Below the pieces are notes generated by a model. It was given only the letters and a program-made list of their open reading frames with translations, did no database searches and was not told the origin of the DNA. Made by a program: the position numbers and the translations under genes. A stretch of DNA of 64,000 nucleotides from Mucilaginibacter sp. Bleaf8 (GTDB lineage: Bacteria; Bacteroidota; Bacteroidia; Sphingobacteriales; Sphingobacteriaceae), in the NCBI RefSeq assembly GCF_018390515.1, contig NZ_JAHBBK010000002.1:477743-541742 (forward strand). The letters are read 5' to 3'. Shown here piece after piece: positions 19,412-28,205 of this stretch. Each line of letters begins with the position of its first letter. The first letter of the stretch is position 1.

Positions 19412-20554
19412 ATGTTGAAAAAATATATAGCTGTCTTGGTGCTCTCGTGCACGTTGGGTATGGGCAGTATCTATGCACAAAGTGCCACCCCGTGGCGTAA
19501 AGGCATCATCACCGATGAATTTATTTACGAAAAAGCACCTTACAAAGAATGCCATGCGGCAACTATTGCACAAACGCCTGCCGGCTTGGTAGCATCATGG
19601 TTTGGCGGTACCAAGGAGCGCAACCCGGACGTATGTATTTGGGTAAGCCGGTATGAGAACGGTAAGTGGACGGAAGGCGTTAATGTGGCCAACGGCATCC
19701 AAAATGATAGCCTGCGTTACCCTTGCTGGAATCCCGTACTGTACCAGGTGCCTAAGGGTGAATTGATACTGTTTTACAAAATAGGTCCTAAGCCATCTAA
19801 TTGGAAGGGTTATTACAAAACATCTAAAGATGGTGGCGTTACCTGGTCGGCACAAGAGGCTTTGCCCGAAGGCTATTTGGGACCTATCAAGAACAAGCCT
19901 GTGTTGCTTAAAAATGGAACACTGATTAGCCCTACAAGTACCGAAGGTGAGGGCGGCTGGCGTGTACATTTTGAAATGAGTGCTGATTTTGGCAAAACCT
20001 GGACGATGACCCATGTTCCCGAAGGAGACAAAACCTTGAAAGCAATTCAGCCCAGCATTCTGTTCCATAAAGATGGCCGCTTGCAGGCGCTGTGCCGCAG
20101 CCAGAACAGGACCATACTGCAAACCTGGTCGGCCGACAATGGCAAAACCTGGTCGCCGCTCGAAAAGACCAACCTGCCAAACAATAATTCGGGAACCGAT
20201 GCAGTGACTTTAAAAGATGGCCGCCAGTTGCTGGTATACAATCACGTGCTGCCTCCCGGCAAACTGGCCAAGGGGGCTCGTACACCCCTTAACGTGGCAG
20301 TTTCTAAGGATGGTATCAAGTGGTATGCCGCGCTCATTCTGGAAGATTCGCCCATCAGCCAGTATTCGTACCCCGCCGTTATACAGACCGATGATGGCTT
20401 AGTGCATTTCGTGTACACCTGGCGGCGCGAGCGGATCAAGCATGTAGTAGTCAATCCCAAAAAGCTTAAGCTGGTTGAGATTAAGAACGGGGAATGGCCT
20501 AAAGTAGAAGGTTACACCCTGCCCGAAGTAAAAGGCGAAACAAAAGATTTATAA
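19412..20554 (+). CDS. BNR/Asp-box sialidase-like propeller protein
   Basis: A 380-residue secreted protein (cleavage near IYAQ, residue 23). Four Asp-box-like repeats begin near residues 138, 190, 240 and 298 (SKDGGVTW, SADFGKTW, SADNGKTW, SKDGIKWY), defining a six-bladed propeller of the BNR_2 type. The N-terminal signature HAATIAQ followed by ASWFGGTKERNPDVCIW is typical of this group. It differs from classical sialidases in lacking an evident RIP motif near the N-terminus. In this locus a ketosidase acting on Kdo or Dha, or another exo-hydrolase for an acidic sugar, is more plausible than a true sialidase; this is inference. Confidence 0.7.
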   Translation: MLKKYIAVLVLSCTLGMGSIYAQSATPWRKGIITDEFIYEKAPYKECHAATIAQTPAGLVASWFGGTKERNPDVCIWVSRYENGKWTEGVNVANGIQNDSLRYPCWNPVLYQVPKGELILFYKIGPKPSNWKGYYKTSKDGGVTWSAQEALPEGYLGPIKNKPVLLKNGTLISPTSTEGEGGWRVHFEMSADFGKTWTMTHVPEGDKTLKAIQPSILFHKDGRLQALCRSQNRTILQTWSADNGKTWSPLEKTNLPNNNSGTDAVTLKDGRQLLVYNHVLPPGKLAKGARTPLNVAVSKDGIKWYAALILEDSPISQYSYPAVIQTDDGLVHFVYTWRRERIKHVVVNPKKLKLVEIKNGEWPKVEGYTLPEVKGETKDL

Positions 20555-20555
20555 G

Positions 20556-21977
20556 ATGCGGTTCAAAAAAATAAGTTCAACATTATTAGGCTTGTTGTTA
20601 AGCGGAGTTGCTTTGGCCCAGTACAATGATTCGGATCATGAATACAAAAAGCCCCTGAAACAAGTGCTTACCGAGATTCAGGATCGTTTCCATGTGCGGG
20701 TTAAGTACTCGGAAGACATGGTGAAAGACCGCTGGGTGCCTTATGCCGACTGGCGTTACAAGCCCACGGCCGCTAAAACGCTGGCTGCGGTTTTGGCGCC
20801 GTTGGATATGAAGGTGAACGAGGAAGGCCCCAATGCATTTAAGCTTAAGTATTTTGAATATTCGCGCATTACACCCGAAGAGGGCCGAGAAAAACTGGCC
20901 TACCTGGCATCGCAGTATCATGACTTGGCAGGGTGGGAAAAGCGTAAGGCCGAATTGAAGCCTTGTATGTATGAGGCGTTGAAGTTATCGCCTATGCCTG
21001 CCAAACCTGCTTCTAAACCGATTATCACCAATAAACGGGTGATGGATGGTTACACTATTGAAAACATTGCAATTGAAACCCTGCCGGGGCTGTATATATG
21101 CGGATCGCTGTATCAGCCCTTAAAAGCAAAAGGAAAGATACCCGTTGTGCTATGCCCCGACGGGCACTTTGGCGACGGCCGTTATCGTGCCGATGAGCAG
21201 TACCGTTGCGCCACGCTGGCTCGCATGGGGGCAATGGCCATCAGCTATGATCTGTTTGCCTGGGGGGAGTCGTTGCTGCAATTTAAAGATGAAGACCATC
21301 GGCGCAGTTTGGCCATGACCATACAGGCGCTGAATAGCTTCCGTATTCTCGACTACTTATTGACCTTGAAAAATGCCGATTCTAAACGGGTAGCTATAAC
21401 CGGTGCCTCCGGCGGTGGCAGCCATACCATGCTGATGACGGCATTGGATGATCGCATCAAAGTAAGCGTACCGGTGGTGATGCTGTCCAGCTATTTTTCG
21501 GGCGGCTGCCCTTGTGAAAGCGGTATGCCGGTACACCTTTGCGGCGGTGGTACCAATAATGATGAACTGGCCGCCATGGCTGCACCCAGGCCGCAACTGG
21601 TTATATCAGATGGTAAAGACTGGTCGGCCAATGTACCGGATACTGATTTGCCTTACCTGAAAAATATATATGGTTATTATGGCAAAACAGAATTAGTGCA
21701 AAACGCCCATTTTCCGACCGAAGGGCACGACTACGGCAAGTCCAAGCGGATGGCGATGTATGATTTCATGGCTCAACACCTGAACTTAAACATCAATACG
21801 GTGAAAGGTACAGATGGCAAGGTGGATGAATCCAAAGTGACTATTGAAAAGTATCCGGCTATGTATGTGTTTGGCGAAAAAGGTGAGCGTTTACCATCCA
21901 ACGCCATTCATGGCTTCGAGCAATTGGAGAAAATATTTGCCGCAGCTGCCCAAAACAACACAGCATCAACCCATTAA
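20556..21977 (+). CDS. Secreted alpha/beta-hydrolase esterase with STN-like N-terminal domain
   Basis: A 473-residue protein with a signal peptide (LLGLLLSGVALAQ). Residues about 30-100 resemble an STN (secretin/TonB N-terminal) domain: VLTEIQDRFHVRVKYSED and KTLAAVLAPLDMKV. The rest is an alpha/beta-hydrolase of the acetyl-xylan-esterase/dienelactone-hydrolase type, with nucleophile Ser285 in GASGGGSHT and His391 in EGHDYGKSK. Such enzymes deacetylate or demethylate polysaccharides; RG-II degraders are known to use an unusual alpha/beta-hydrolase pectin methylesterase, so this is a candidate for that role. STN domains usually belong to TonB receptors and secretins, so the fusion is unusual. 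It starts 1 bp after the preceding stop. Confidence 0.7.
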   Translation: MRFKKISSTLLGLLLSGVALAQYNDSDHEYKKPLKQVLTEIQDRFHVRVKYSEDMVKDRWVPYADWRYKPTAAKTLAAVLAPLDMKVNEEGPNAFKLKYFEYSRITPEEGREKLAYLASQYHDLAGWEKRKAELKPCMYEALKLSPMPAKPASKPIITNKRVMDGYTIENIAIETLPGLYICGSLYQPLKAKGKIPVVLCPDGHFGDGRYRADEQYRCATLARMGAMAISYDLFAWGESLLQFKDEDHRRSLAMTIQALNSFRILDYLLTLKNADSKRVAITGASGGGSHTMLMTALDDRIKVSVPVVMLSSYFSGGCPCESGMPVHLCGGGTNNDELAAMAAPRPQLVISDGKDWSANVPDTDLPYLKNIYGYYGKTELVQNAHFPTEGHDYGKSKRMAMYDFMAQHLNLNINTVKGTDGKVDESKVTIEKYPAMYVFGEKGERLPSNAIHGFEQLEKIFAAAAQNNTASTH

Positions 21978-21988
21978 TTAACCGGCTT

Positions 21989-22921
21989 ATGAAAACTGTC
22001 AAAACCTCATCAAATATCAACTACACGCGCCGCAAGTTTTTAGGTAGTAGTGCTATACTAACCGGCGGTTTGCTTTTAGCAAAGCAGCAAAGCTGGGCTG
22101 CTGCATTTACTGAATTAGCTAAAGGCCAGCAGTATAAAGTAGCGGTGGTAGATTTGATGATTTTGAAACGGCAAAAGTTAGGGGCATTTCAATTAACCAA
22201 AGATATTGGCGCCGATGGTGTTGAAGTAGATATGGGCGGCTTAGGTAACCGCGTTACGTTCGATAACCAGCTGGCGCAGCCCGAAATTAGGCAGCAGTTT
22301 TTGGACAAAGCAAAAGAACTGAACCTGGAGATCTGCTCATTGGCCATGACGGGCTTCTTTGCCCAGTCGTTTGCCAAGCGTGATGGAGTTGACCGTATGG
22401 TGCAGGATTGCATTGATACCATGAAAGCCATGAACGTAAAAGTGGCCTTTTTGCCTTTAGGCGTAAACAGCGACTTGACCAAGAATCCCGAACTGTGTCC
22501 TGCCGTTGTGGAGCGATTAAAACTGATTGGACCAAAGGCAGAAGCTGCGGACGTAATCATCGGTATCGAAACATCTTTAAGTGCAACCGACGAAGCAAAG
22601 CTGTTGAATGAAGTTGGCTCGCCGGCTATACAAAGCTATTTCAACTTTGCGAACGCCTGGGATAATGGCCGCGATATATGCGAAGAGTTGAAGATACTTG
22701 GCAAAAAACGAATCTGCCAGATACATTGTACCAATACCGACGGGGTTTGGTTGCAAAACGACCCTAAAGTAGATTTGAAGAAAATAAAAAAGACGCTCGA
22801 TAAAATGAAATGGAGCGGTTGGCTGGTGATCGGGCGCTCGCGCGATGCCAAGGACCCGCGTAATGTGAAGTGGAATTTTGGCGCTAATGCGGCTTATTTG
22901 AAATCAATCTTTCAATCCTGA
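21989..22921 (+). CDS. Tat-exported sugar phosphate isomerase/epimerase-like TIM barrel
   Basis: A 310-residue protein with a twin-arginine signal (TRRKFLGSS at about residues 13-21 followed by a hydrophobic stretch). The mature part has the xylose-isomerase-like TIM-barrel pattern (DIGADGVEVDMGGLG, NLEICSLAMTGFF, IIGIETSLSATDE, KRICQIHCTNTDG, WSGWLVIGRSRD) with acidic and histidine residues placed to bind a divalent metal. The family includes isomerases, epimerases and dehydratases of free sugars. The Tat signal implies folding with cofactor in the cytoplasm before export, so it probably acts on a released sugar in the periplasm. Substrate unknown. Confidence 0.75.
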   Translation: MKTVKTSSNINYTRRKFLGSSAILTGGLLLAKQQSWAAAFTELAKGQQYKVAVVDLMILKRQKLGAFQLTKDIGADGVEVDMGGLGNRVTFDNQLAQPEIRQQFLDKAKELNLEICSLAMTGFFAQSFAKRDGVDRMVQDCIDTMKAMNVKVAFLPLGVNSDLTKNPELCPAVVERLKLIGPKAEAADVIIGIETSLSATDEAKLLNEVGSPAIQSYFNFANAWDNGRDICEELKILGKKRICQIHCTNTDGVWLQNDPKVDLKKIKKTLDKMKWSGWLVIGRSRDAKDPRNVKWNFGANAAYLKSIFQS

Positions 22922-22936
22922 ATGCTATAGCCGCTT

Positions 22937-25495
22937 ATGACCAAAATTACGTTGAAGATAGTATGGATATTACTGGCTGTGTGCCTGAGCGTGCGTGTAC
23001 AGGCTGCCAACATCTGGGTGTCGCCGTTCGGGGCAGACAGTAATCCTGGTACAAAGGCCAGCCCAAAAGCTACCCTGGCTGCAGCCTTGCGCCAGGCACG
23101 CGAGTTGCGCCGGCTTAATGATGCATCGGTGCAGGGCGGTATCCATATTATTTTAATAGGAGGCGAATATCAGCTTACCGAACCGGTATTTATTCGGCCC
23201 GAAGATTCTGGAACCGAAACATCGCCAACCTTTATCGAGGCCGCTCCGCAGGCGCAGCCTATTATTAGTGGCGGCGTAAATGTTACCGGGTGGAAAAAGC
23301 TGCAGACAAATGTTTCTGGCTTGCCGTTACAGGCTAAGGGCAAAATTTGGGTGACAGATATTCCGTCGTTCAACGGCATGTCATTGCAATTCAGGCAGCT
23401 TTGGGTAAATGGCCAAAAAGCTAACCGTGCACGCAAGGTTGATGATGATAACCAAATGCAGCGCATACTGGCTATAGACAAGCAAAAGCAGGAAATGTGG
23501 ATTCCGGCTTCGGCCATGAAGGTGCCACAAAATGTTGGTCAGCTGGAAATGGTGATACACCAAATGTGGGCCATTGCCAACCTGCGTGTAAAAACGGTAA
23601 CGCCCGAGGGCGATAAGCTGAAGCTTACCTTTCATCAACCCGAAAGCCGCATTCAGTTTGAACACCCCTGGCCGGCAGCCGTGATTGATAAAGAGCATAA
23701 AATGAACGGCAATTCCGCTTTTTATCTGGTGAATCATATTGCCTTTTTAGATAGCCATGGCGAGTGGTATGCCGATTTTAAAGCGGGCAAGTTGTACTAC
23801 TGGCCAAGGCAAGGCGAAAACTTGTTAAATGCCAAAGTGGTAGTACCTGCGTTAGAAAAGCTGGTGCAGGTGGTGGGGACTGTTGATAAGCCCGTACTTA
23901 ATCTGCACTTCAAAGGCATCAGCTTTCAGTATACTACCTGGATGCGGCCCTCGCAGCAAGGGCACGTGCCGCACCAGGCGGGTATGTACATGGTAGATGC
24001 TTATAAACTTAAAGTACCCGGTACGCCCGAAAAAAAGGGGCTGGAAAACCAGGCTTGGGTAGGCCGCCCGGCAGCGGCGGTTGAGTTGGCTTATACTAAC
24101 CATACCGTTATTGAAGACTGCCGTTTCGAACACTTAGCCTCAACCGGGCTGGACTTCCAGCGTGGCACAGCTAATGATGTGGTGAAAGGTAATTTTTTTA
24201 AAGACATTGGTGGTACAGGCTTGTTGCTGGGCGTGTTTTCTGATGAAGCACAGGAGGTACATTTGCCTTACAACCCTTCCGACCCGCGCGAGGTATGTAC
24301 AAACGAGTGCGTTGAAAATAACTTGATTACCGACGTTACCAATGAGGATTGGGACTGTGTGGGCATAGGGGCAGGCTATGTGAAAAACATCGTCATTGAA
24401 CACAATGATATTTCCGAAATTTCCTACAGCGGCATTAGTCTGGGCTGGGGGTGGACCAAACTGCCCAACGCTATGTCGGGCAACAGGATAGCGGGTAATA
24501 AAATCCATCATTATGGTAAGCATTTGTATGATGTGTCCGGCATCTATACCTTATCAGCACAGCCAAATTCCATTATCACCGAAAACTATGTAGATAGCTT
24601 GTATAAGGCACCTTATGCACATGATGTGCATCACTGGTTTTACTTGTATTGCGATGAAGGGTCATCCGGGTTTACGGTGAAGGATAACTGGTGCCCGGCC
24701 GATAAATTCCTACAAAATGCCAATGGACCCAATAACACCTGGATCAATAACGGCCCACAGGTAGCCCCGGCAATAAAACAGCGCGCCGGCTTGCAGCCCG
24801 AATATCGCCACCTGTTGAATTATCAATCTATTAAACCTTCGCATGCAGCTATAAACCATGTAAGCTTTGATGTTACTGCTGATAAACCGCAGGTGATAGA
24901 GTTAGTGGATACCCTTGGCCAGGCGCTTGATGCCGATAAAGTAAAGGCTATTTGCATGCGTAATGGCATCCCTGTATCGTCTGTTTACAAGTGGCAAAAC
25001 CGGCTGGTGATTTTTGGTTATATCCCAACACCGGATCATATTCAAAAGGTGCTGAAAGAGGCTTATCCAACCACACAGATAAAAGGTTACAATAAGCCAT
25101 TCTACACCTTCAGCAATCAAATGCATTGTGCCGGTAAAGCACCTGCTGTGGAATGGGATAACATTATCCTTACTGCTAACCTTGTTTCCAACCCTGGGTT
25201 GCAGCAGGAGTATTTAAACTATCATCAAACCCAGTTTCAAAAATGGCCCGAAGTAGCGCAGGGATTTTGTAATGCTGACTTTCAGCAACTGCTGGTTTAC
25301 CGGCAAGGCCGCCAGCTGATGCTGGTCATCAGCATACCCAAAGGCAGCAACCTGGACGAATTGAACCCCAAAACTACCTTGAACAACCCGCGCGTGGTGG
25401 AGTGGAACAACATCATGAAAAATTATCAGGAAGGCGTGCCGGGTACCAAGCCGGGCGAGGTGTGGGTGTTCTTTAAACCGCTGCCTGTTAACTAA
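22937..25495 (+). CDS. GH141-like secreted right-handed beta-helix glycosidase
   Basis: An 852-residue protein with a signal peptide (cleavage near VQAAN, residue 24). It opens with WVSPFGADSNPGTKASPKAT, the entry of a right-handed parallel beta-helix, followed by helix rungs such as NHTVIEDCRFEHLASTG, VIEHNDISEISYSGIS and NSIITENYVDSLY. Asp-rich segments NEDWDCVGIG and DVSGIY lie where GH141 enzymes have their catalytic acids. GH141 includes the alpha-L-fucosidase of RG-II degradation and also xylanases. Length and architecture match. The C-terminal 200 residues (from about 650) form a separate helper domain. Together with GH140 this is the best pointer to RG-II. Confidence 0.72.
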   Translation: MTKITLKIVWILLAVCLSVRVQAANIWVSPFGADSNPGTKASPKATLAAALRQARELRRLNDASVQGGIHIILIGGEYQLTEPVFIRPEDSGTETSPTFIEAAPQAQPIISGGVNVTGWKKLQTNVSGLPLQAKGKIWVTDIPSFNGMSLQFRQLWVNGQKANRARKVDDDNQMQRILAIDKQKQEMWIPASAMKVPQNVGQLEMVIHQMWAIANLRVKTVTPEGDKLKLTFHQPESRIQFEHPWPAAVIDKEHKMNGNSAFYLVNHIAFLDSHGEWYADFKAGKLYYWPRQGENLLNAKVVVPALEKLVQVVGTVDKPVLNLHFKGISFQYTTWMRPSQQGHVPHQAGMYMVDAYKLKVPGTPEKKGLENQAWVGRPAAAVELAYTNHTVIEDCRFEHLASTGLDFQRGTANDVVKGNFFKDIGGTGLLLGVFSDEAQEVHLPYNPSDPREVCTNECVENNLITDVTNEDWDCVGIGAGYVKNIVIEHNDISEISYSGISLGWGWTKLPNAMSGNRIAGNKIHHYGKHLYDVSGIYTLSAQPNSIITENYVDSLYKAPYAHDVHHWFYLYCDEGSSGFTVKDNWCPADKFLQNANGPNNTWINNGPQVAPAIKQRAGLQPEYRHLLNYQSIKPSHAAINHVSFDVTADKPQVIELVDTLGQALDADKVKAICMRNGIPVSSVYKWQNRLVIFGYIPTPDHIQKVLKEAYPTTQIKGYNKPFYTFSNQMHCAGKAPAVEWDNIILTANLVSNPGLQQEYLNYHQTQFQKWPEVAQGFCNADFQQLLVYRQGRQLMLVISIPKGSNLDELNPKTTLNNPRVVEWNNIMKNYQEGVPGTKPGEVWVFFKPLPVN

Positions 25496-25521
25496 AACAA
25501 CCCCAACAAACCGAATATATT

Positions 25522-26604
25522 ATGCTCAGATTAGGAATTTTAGGATTAGGAGAAGGCCGCAGTACCATGTCGGCAGCCTTGCAAAGCCCCAAATGGGAGC
25601 TTAAAATGGTGTGCGACCGTAATATCGACCTATGTAAGCAGCGTGCCAAGGAATTCGATTTTCATCAGTACACGACCGAGTACCAGGACATGCTGAATAA
25701 TGCCGAGATTGATGCAATTGCCATTTACACGCCCGACCATCTGCACGCCGGGCATGTGAAAGAGGCGTTGCAGGCGGGTAAGCATGTGGTATGTACCAAA
25801 CCCTTTATTGATGATTTGAGCAAAGCACAGGAGCTAATTGAGCTATCTGAAAGCACCGGCAAAAAAGTATTTATAGGCCAAAGCTCCCGTTTTTTTGAAC
25901 CCATGAAACGCCAGCGTAAAGATTACGAGGCGGGTTTAATTGGCGAACTGATCACTATCGAAGCGTACTACCACGCTGATCATCGCTGGTTTCTGGATAA
26001 ACCCTGGTCGTTACAACAGGCGTTTAAATGGCTGTATGGCGGGTTAAGCCACCCCACCGATTTTATACGCTGGTACATGCCCGATATTGAAGAGGTGATG
26101 GGCTACGGCATGCTGAGCGCCAACGGTGCTAAAGGCGGTTTGAAGAATGCAGATACCATGCACTTCATATTTAAGGCTAAAGACGGACGTATTGCCCGCG
26201 TAAGCGGCGCCTACACCGGACCAGTACAGCCCGTGACGCGCGATAGTGAAATGAGCTGTATATTGCGGGGTACCGAAGGCTGTAGTCAGGGCGATTACAT
26301 GGACCTGCGCTACGCCATAACAACCAATACCGGAGAAGAGCAAATCATCACCTGGGAGCATAAACTGAAACATTATTTCCGTTTTGAGGGCAAAAGCCAC
26401 CACGCCGGCGAGTACCAGAATTATCTGGAGTACTTTGCCGATTGCTTGGAAAGTGGGCAGACTGCTTACCCTAACGTAAAAGAGGGGGTAGGCACAATTG
26501 CTTTATTACAGGCCATGGACCGCTCACTGCAAACCGGCGCTCCGGTAAAGGTTGACGATATTTTGAGTGAATATAACTTAACCCGCGAGGCGCTGAAAGC
26601 CTGA
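25522..26604 (+). CDS. Gfo/Idh/MocA family NAD(P)-dependent oxidoreductase
   Basis: A 360-residue cytoplasmic protein with no signal peptide. The N-terminal Rossmann fold begins LGILGLGEGRS and contains the family motif in the form CTKPF, whose lysine is catalytic. The C-terminal half has the GFO_IDH_MocA substrate-binding pattern including GGLSHPTDFIRWY with the conserved histidine. Members oxidise or reduce sugar hydroxyls, inositols and sugar acids. It is followed after 8 bp by a sodium symporter, so the pair probably imports and then oxidises one of the released monosaccharides or methylated sugars. Substrate cannot be fixed. Confidence 0.85.
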   Translation: MLRLGILGLGEGRSTMSAALQSPKWELKMVCDRNIDLCKQRAKEFDFHQYTTEYQDMLNNAEIDAIAIYTPDHLHAGHVKEALQAGKHVVCTKPFIDDLSKAQELIELSESTGKKVFIGQSSRFFEPMKRQRKDYEAGLIGELITIEAYYHADHRWFLDKPWSLQQAFKWLYGGLSHPTDFIRWYMPDIEEVMGYGMLSANGAKGGLKNADTMHFIFKAKDGRIARVSGAYTGPVQPVTRDSEMSCILRGTEGCSQGDYMDLRYAITTNTGEEQIITWEHKLKHYFRFEGKSHHAGEYQNYLEYFADCLESGQTAYPNVKEGVGTIALLQAMDRSLQTGAPVKVDDILSEYNLTREALKA

Positions 26605-26612
26605 CCGAATTA

Positions 26613-28202
26613 ATGGGAAACATTGTAGAACGACTTACCACTTTAGACTACGCAATTGTAGCTGCTTACCTGGCCATACTCATTTTTATTGGCTACCGGG
26701 CAAGCTTTGCCAGCCGTAAAAAGCCCGACGAAAGCTTGTTCTTAGCCAGTAAAAGCCTGGGCTGGGCCAGTATCGGTTTCAATATGTGGGGTACCAATGT
26801 GGGGCCATCGATGCTGCTGGCATTTGCCAGCATAGGGTACAGCACAGGTATTGTGGCCGTTAACTTCGATTGGTATGCCTTTGTTTTTTTGATGCTGCTG
26901 GCGCTGGTATTTGCACCACGTTACCTGGCATCGGGCGTTACTACCATGCCCGAGTTTATGGGTAAGCGTTATGGCAGTTCTACACAAAACATACTGGCCT
27001 GGTATGCACTCATCAAAATTCTTATTTCCTGGTTATCGCTGGGCTTGTTTGCCGGCGGCTTTTTGGTACGGCAAATACTGGGTATACCTATGTGGCAATC
27101 TGTCATAGCGCTGGTATCATTTGCCGGGTTGTTCACCTTTGCCGGCGGCCTGAAAGCTATTGCCAGGGTGAACGTTTTCCAGATGATTTTGCTTATTGGC
27201 GTATCGCTTACCTTAACCATCTTAGGTATAAACAAAGCAGGTGGCTTATCTGAGCTATATCACCGTGCGCCTGCCGGATACTGGAATTTAATTCATCCGG
27301 CCAGCGATGTAAAGTACCCCTGGTATGCGATACTGCTGGGCTACCCGGTATCGGCCATCGCGTTTTTCTGTACTGACCAGGCTATGGTACAGTCGGTATT
27401 GGGCGCAAAAAACCTGGAGCAGGGGCAATTGGGTGTCAACTTTATTGGCTGGCTAAAAATCCTGTCGCTGCCCTTGTTTATTCTTACCGGTATACTTTGC
27501 TACATCCTGTTCCCTAATCTGAAAGACCCTGCCGAAGCGTACATGACAATGGTTACCAATTTGTTTCCGCCAGGTATGAACGGTTTGGTTATCGTAGTAC
27601 TTATTGCTGTGCTGGTGGGTACCATCGGCTCATCACTCAATTCGCTGAGCACCGTATTTACCATGGATGTATATGTAAAGAAAATTAACCCCGCGGCTAC
27701 TAATCAGGATATTATCCGCACAGGCCGTTTAACGGTAGCTGCCGGTTGTGTGTTTGCCGTTATCATGGCGTTGGCTATTGATAGTATTAAAGGGCTGAAC
27801 TTGTTTGATGTATTTCAGTCGGTATTAGGGTTTATTGCACCGCCTTTAGCTGTTGTTTTTTTGCTGACCGTGTTTTGGAAAAGAACCACCCGCAAAGCGG
27901 TGAATACGATATTGTCTGCCGGGTCTGCGTTTAGTTTACTTACGGGCGTTGTTTATCTGTGGGTTTTGCCGCCCGATAAATATCATTTCTGGCCGCACTA
28001 TCTCATGCTATCATTCTTGATTTTTTCTTTCCTGATGATTGTTGCCGCATTAATATCGGTGTTTGATCCATCACCCGAAATATACCAGCCGCAGGTGGAT
28101 GAGGTGCAACATTTTGCTAAACCCACAGCACTCGTAAAATTAGCTTGGACGCTATTAACGGTGGTTATGATTGGCCTTTATATCTTTTTTAGCAGACATT
28201 GA
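26613..28202 (+). CDS. Sodium:solute symporter (SSS family), inner membrane
   Basis: A 529-residue membrane protein with about 13-14 hydrophobic segments and SSS-family signatures: an early TM1 (LDYAIVAAYLAILIFIGYR), SLGWASIGFNMWGTNVGPS, and the Na+-site region IGSSLNSLSTVFTMD. These carriers bring sugars or organic acids into the cytoplasm with Na+. It lies in the middle of the enzyme operon between an oxidoreductase and GH78, so it should import a product of those enzymes. A second SSS carrier at 49861-51444 belongs to the four-carbon-acid operon. Confidence 0.9.
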   Translation: MGNIVERLTTLDYAIVAAYLAILIFIGYRASFASRKKPDESLFLASKSLGWASIGFNMWGTNVGPSMLLAFASIGYSTGIVAVNFDWYAFVFLMLLALVFAPRYLASGVTTMPEFMGKRYGSSTQNILAWYALIKILISWLSLGLFAGGFLVRQILGIPMWQSVIALVSFAGLFTFAGGLKAIARVNVFQMILLIGVSLTLTILGINKAGGLSELYHRAPAGYWNLIHPASDVKYPWYAILLGYPVSAIAFFCTDQAMVQSVLGAKNLEQGQLGVNFIGWLKILSLPLFILTGILCYILFPNLKDPAEAYMTMVTNLFPPGMNGLVIVVLIAVLVGTIGSSLNSLSTVFTMDVYVKKINPAATNQDIIRTGRLTVAAGCVFAVIMALAIDSIKGLNLFDVFQSVLGFIAPPLAVVFLLTVFWKRTTRKAVNTILSAGSAFSLLTGVVYLWVLPPDKYHFWPHYLMLSFLIFSFLMIVAALISVFDPSPEIYQPQVDEVQHFAKPTALVKLAWTLLTVVMIGLYIFFSRH

Positions 28203-28205
28203 TTT

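Noticed and set aside
9758..20554. Sialic acid utilisation (sialidase-like propellers plus sialate O-acetylesterase names)
   Set aside because: No N-acetylmannosamine or glucosamine-6-phosphate genes are present, and the context is rich in rhamnosidases and pectin enzymes; the names come from fold similarity.
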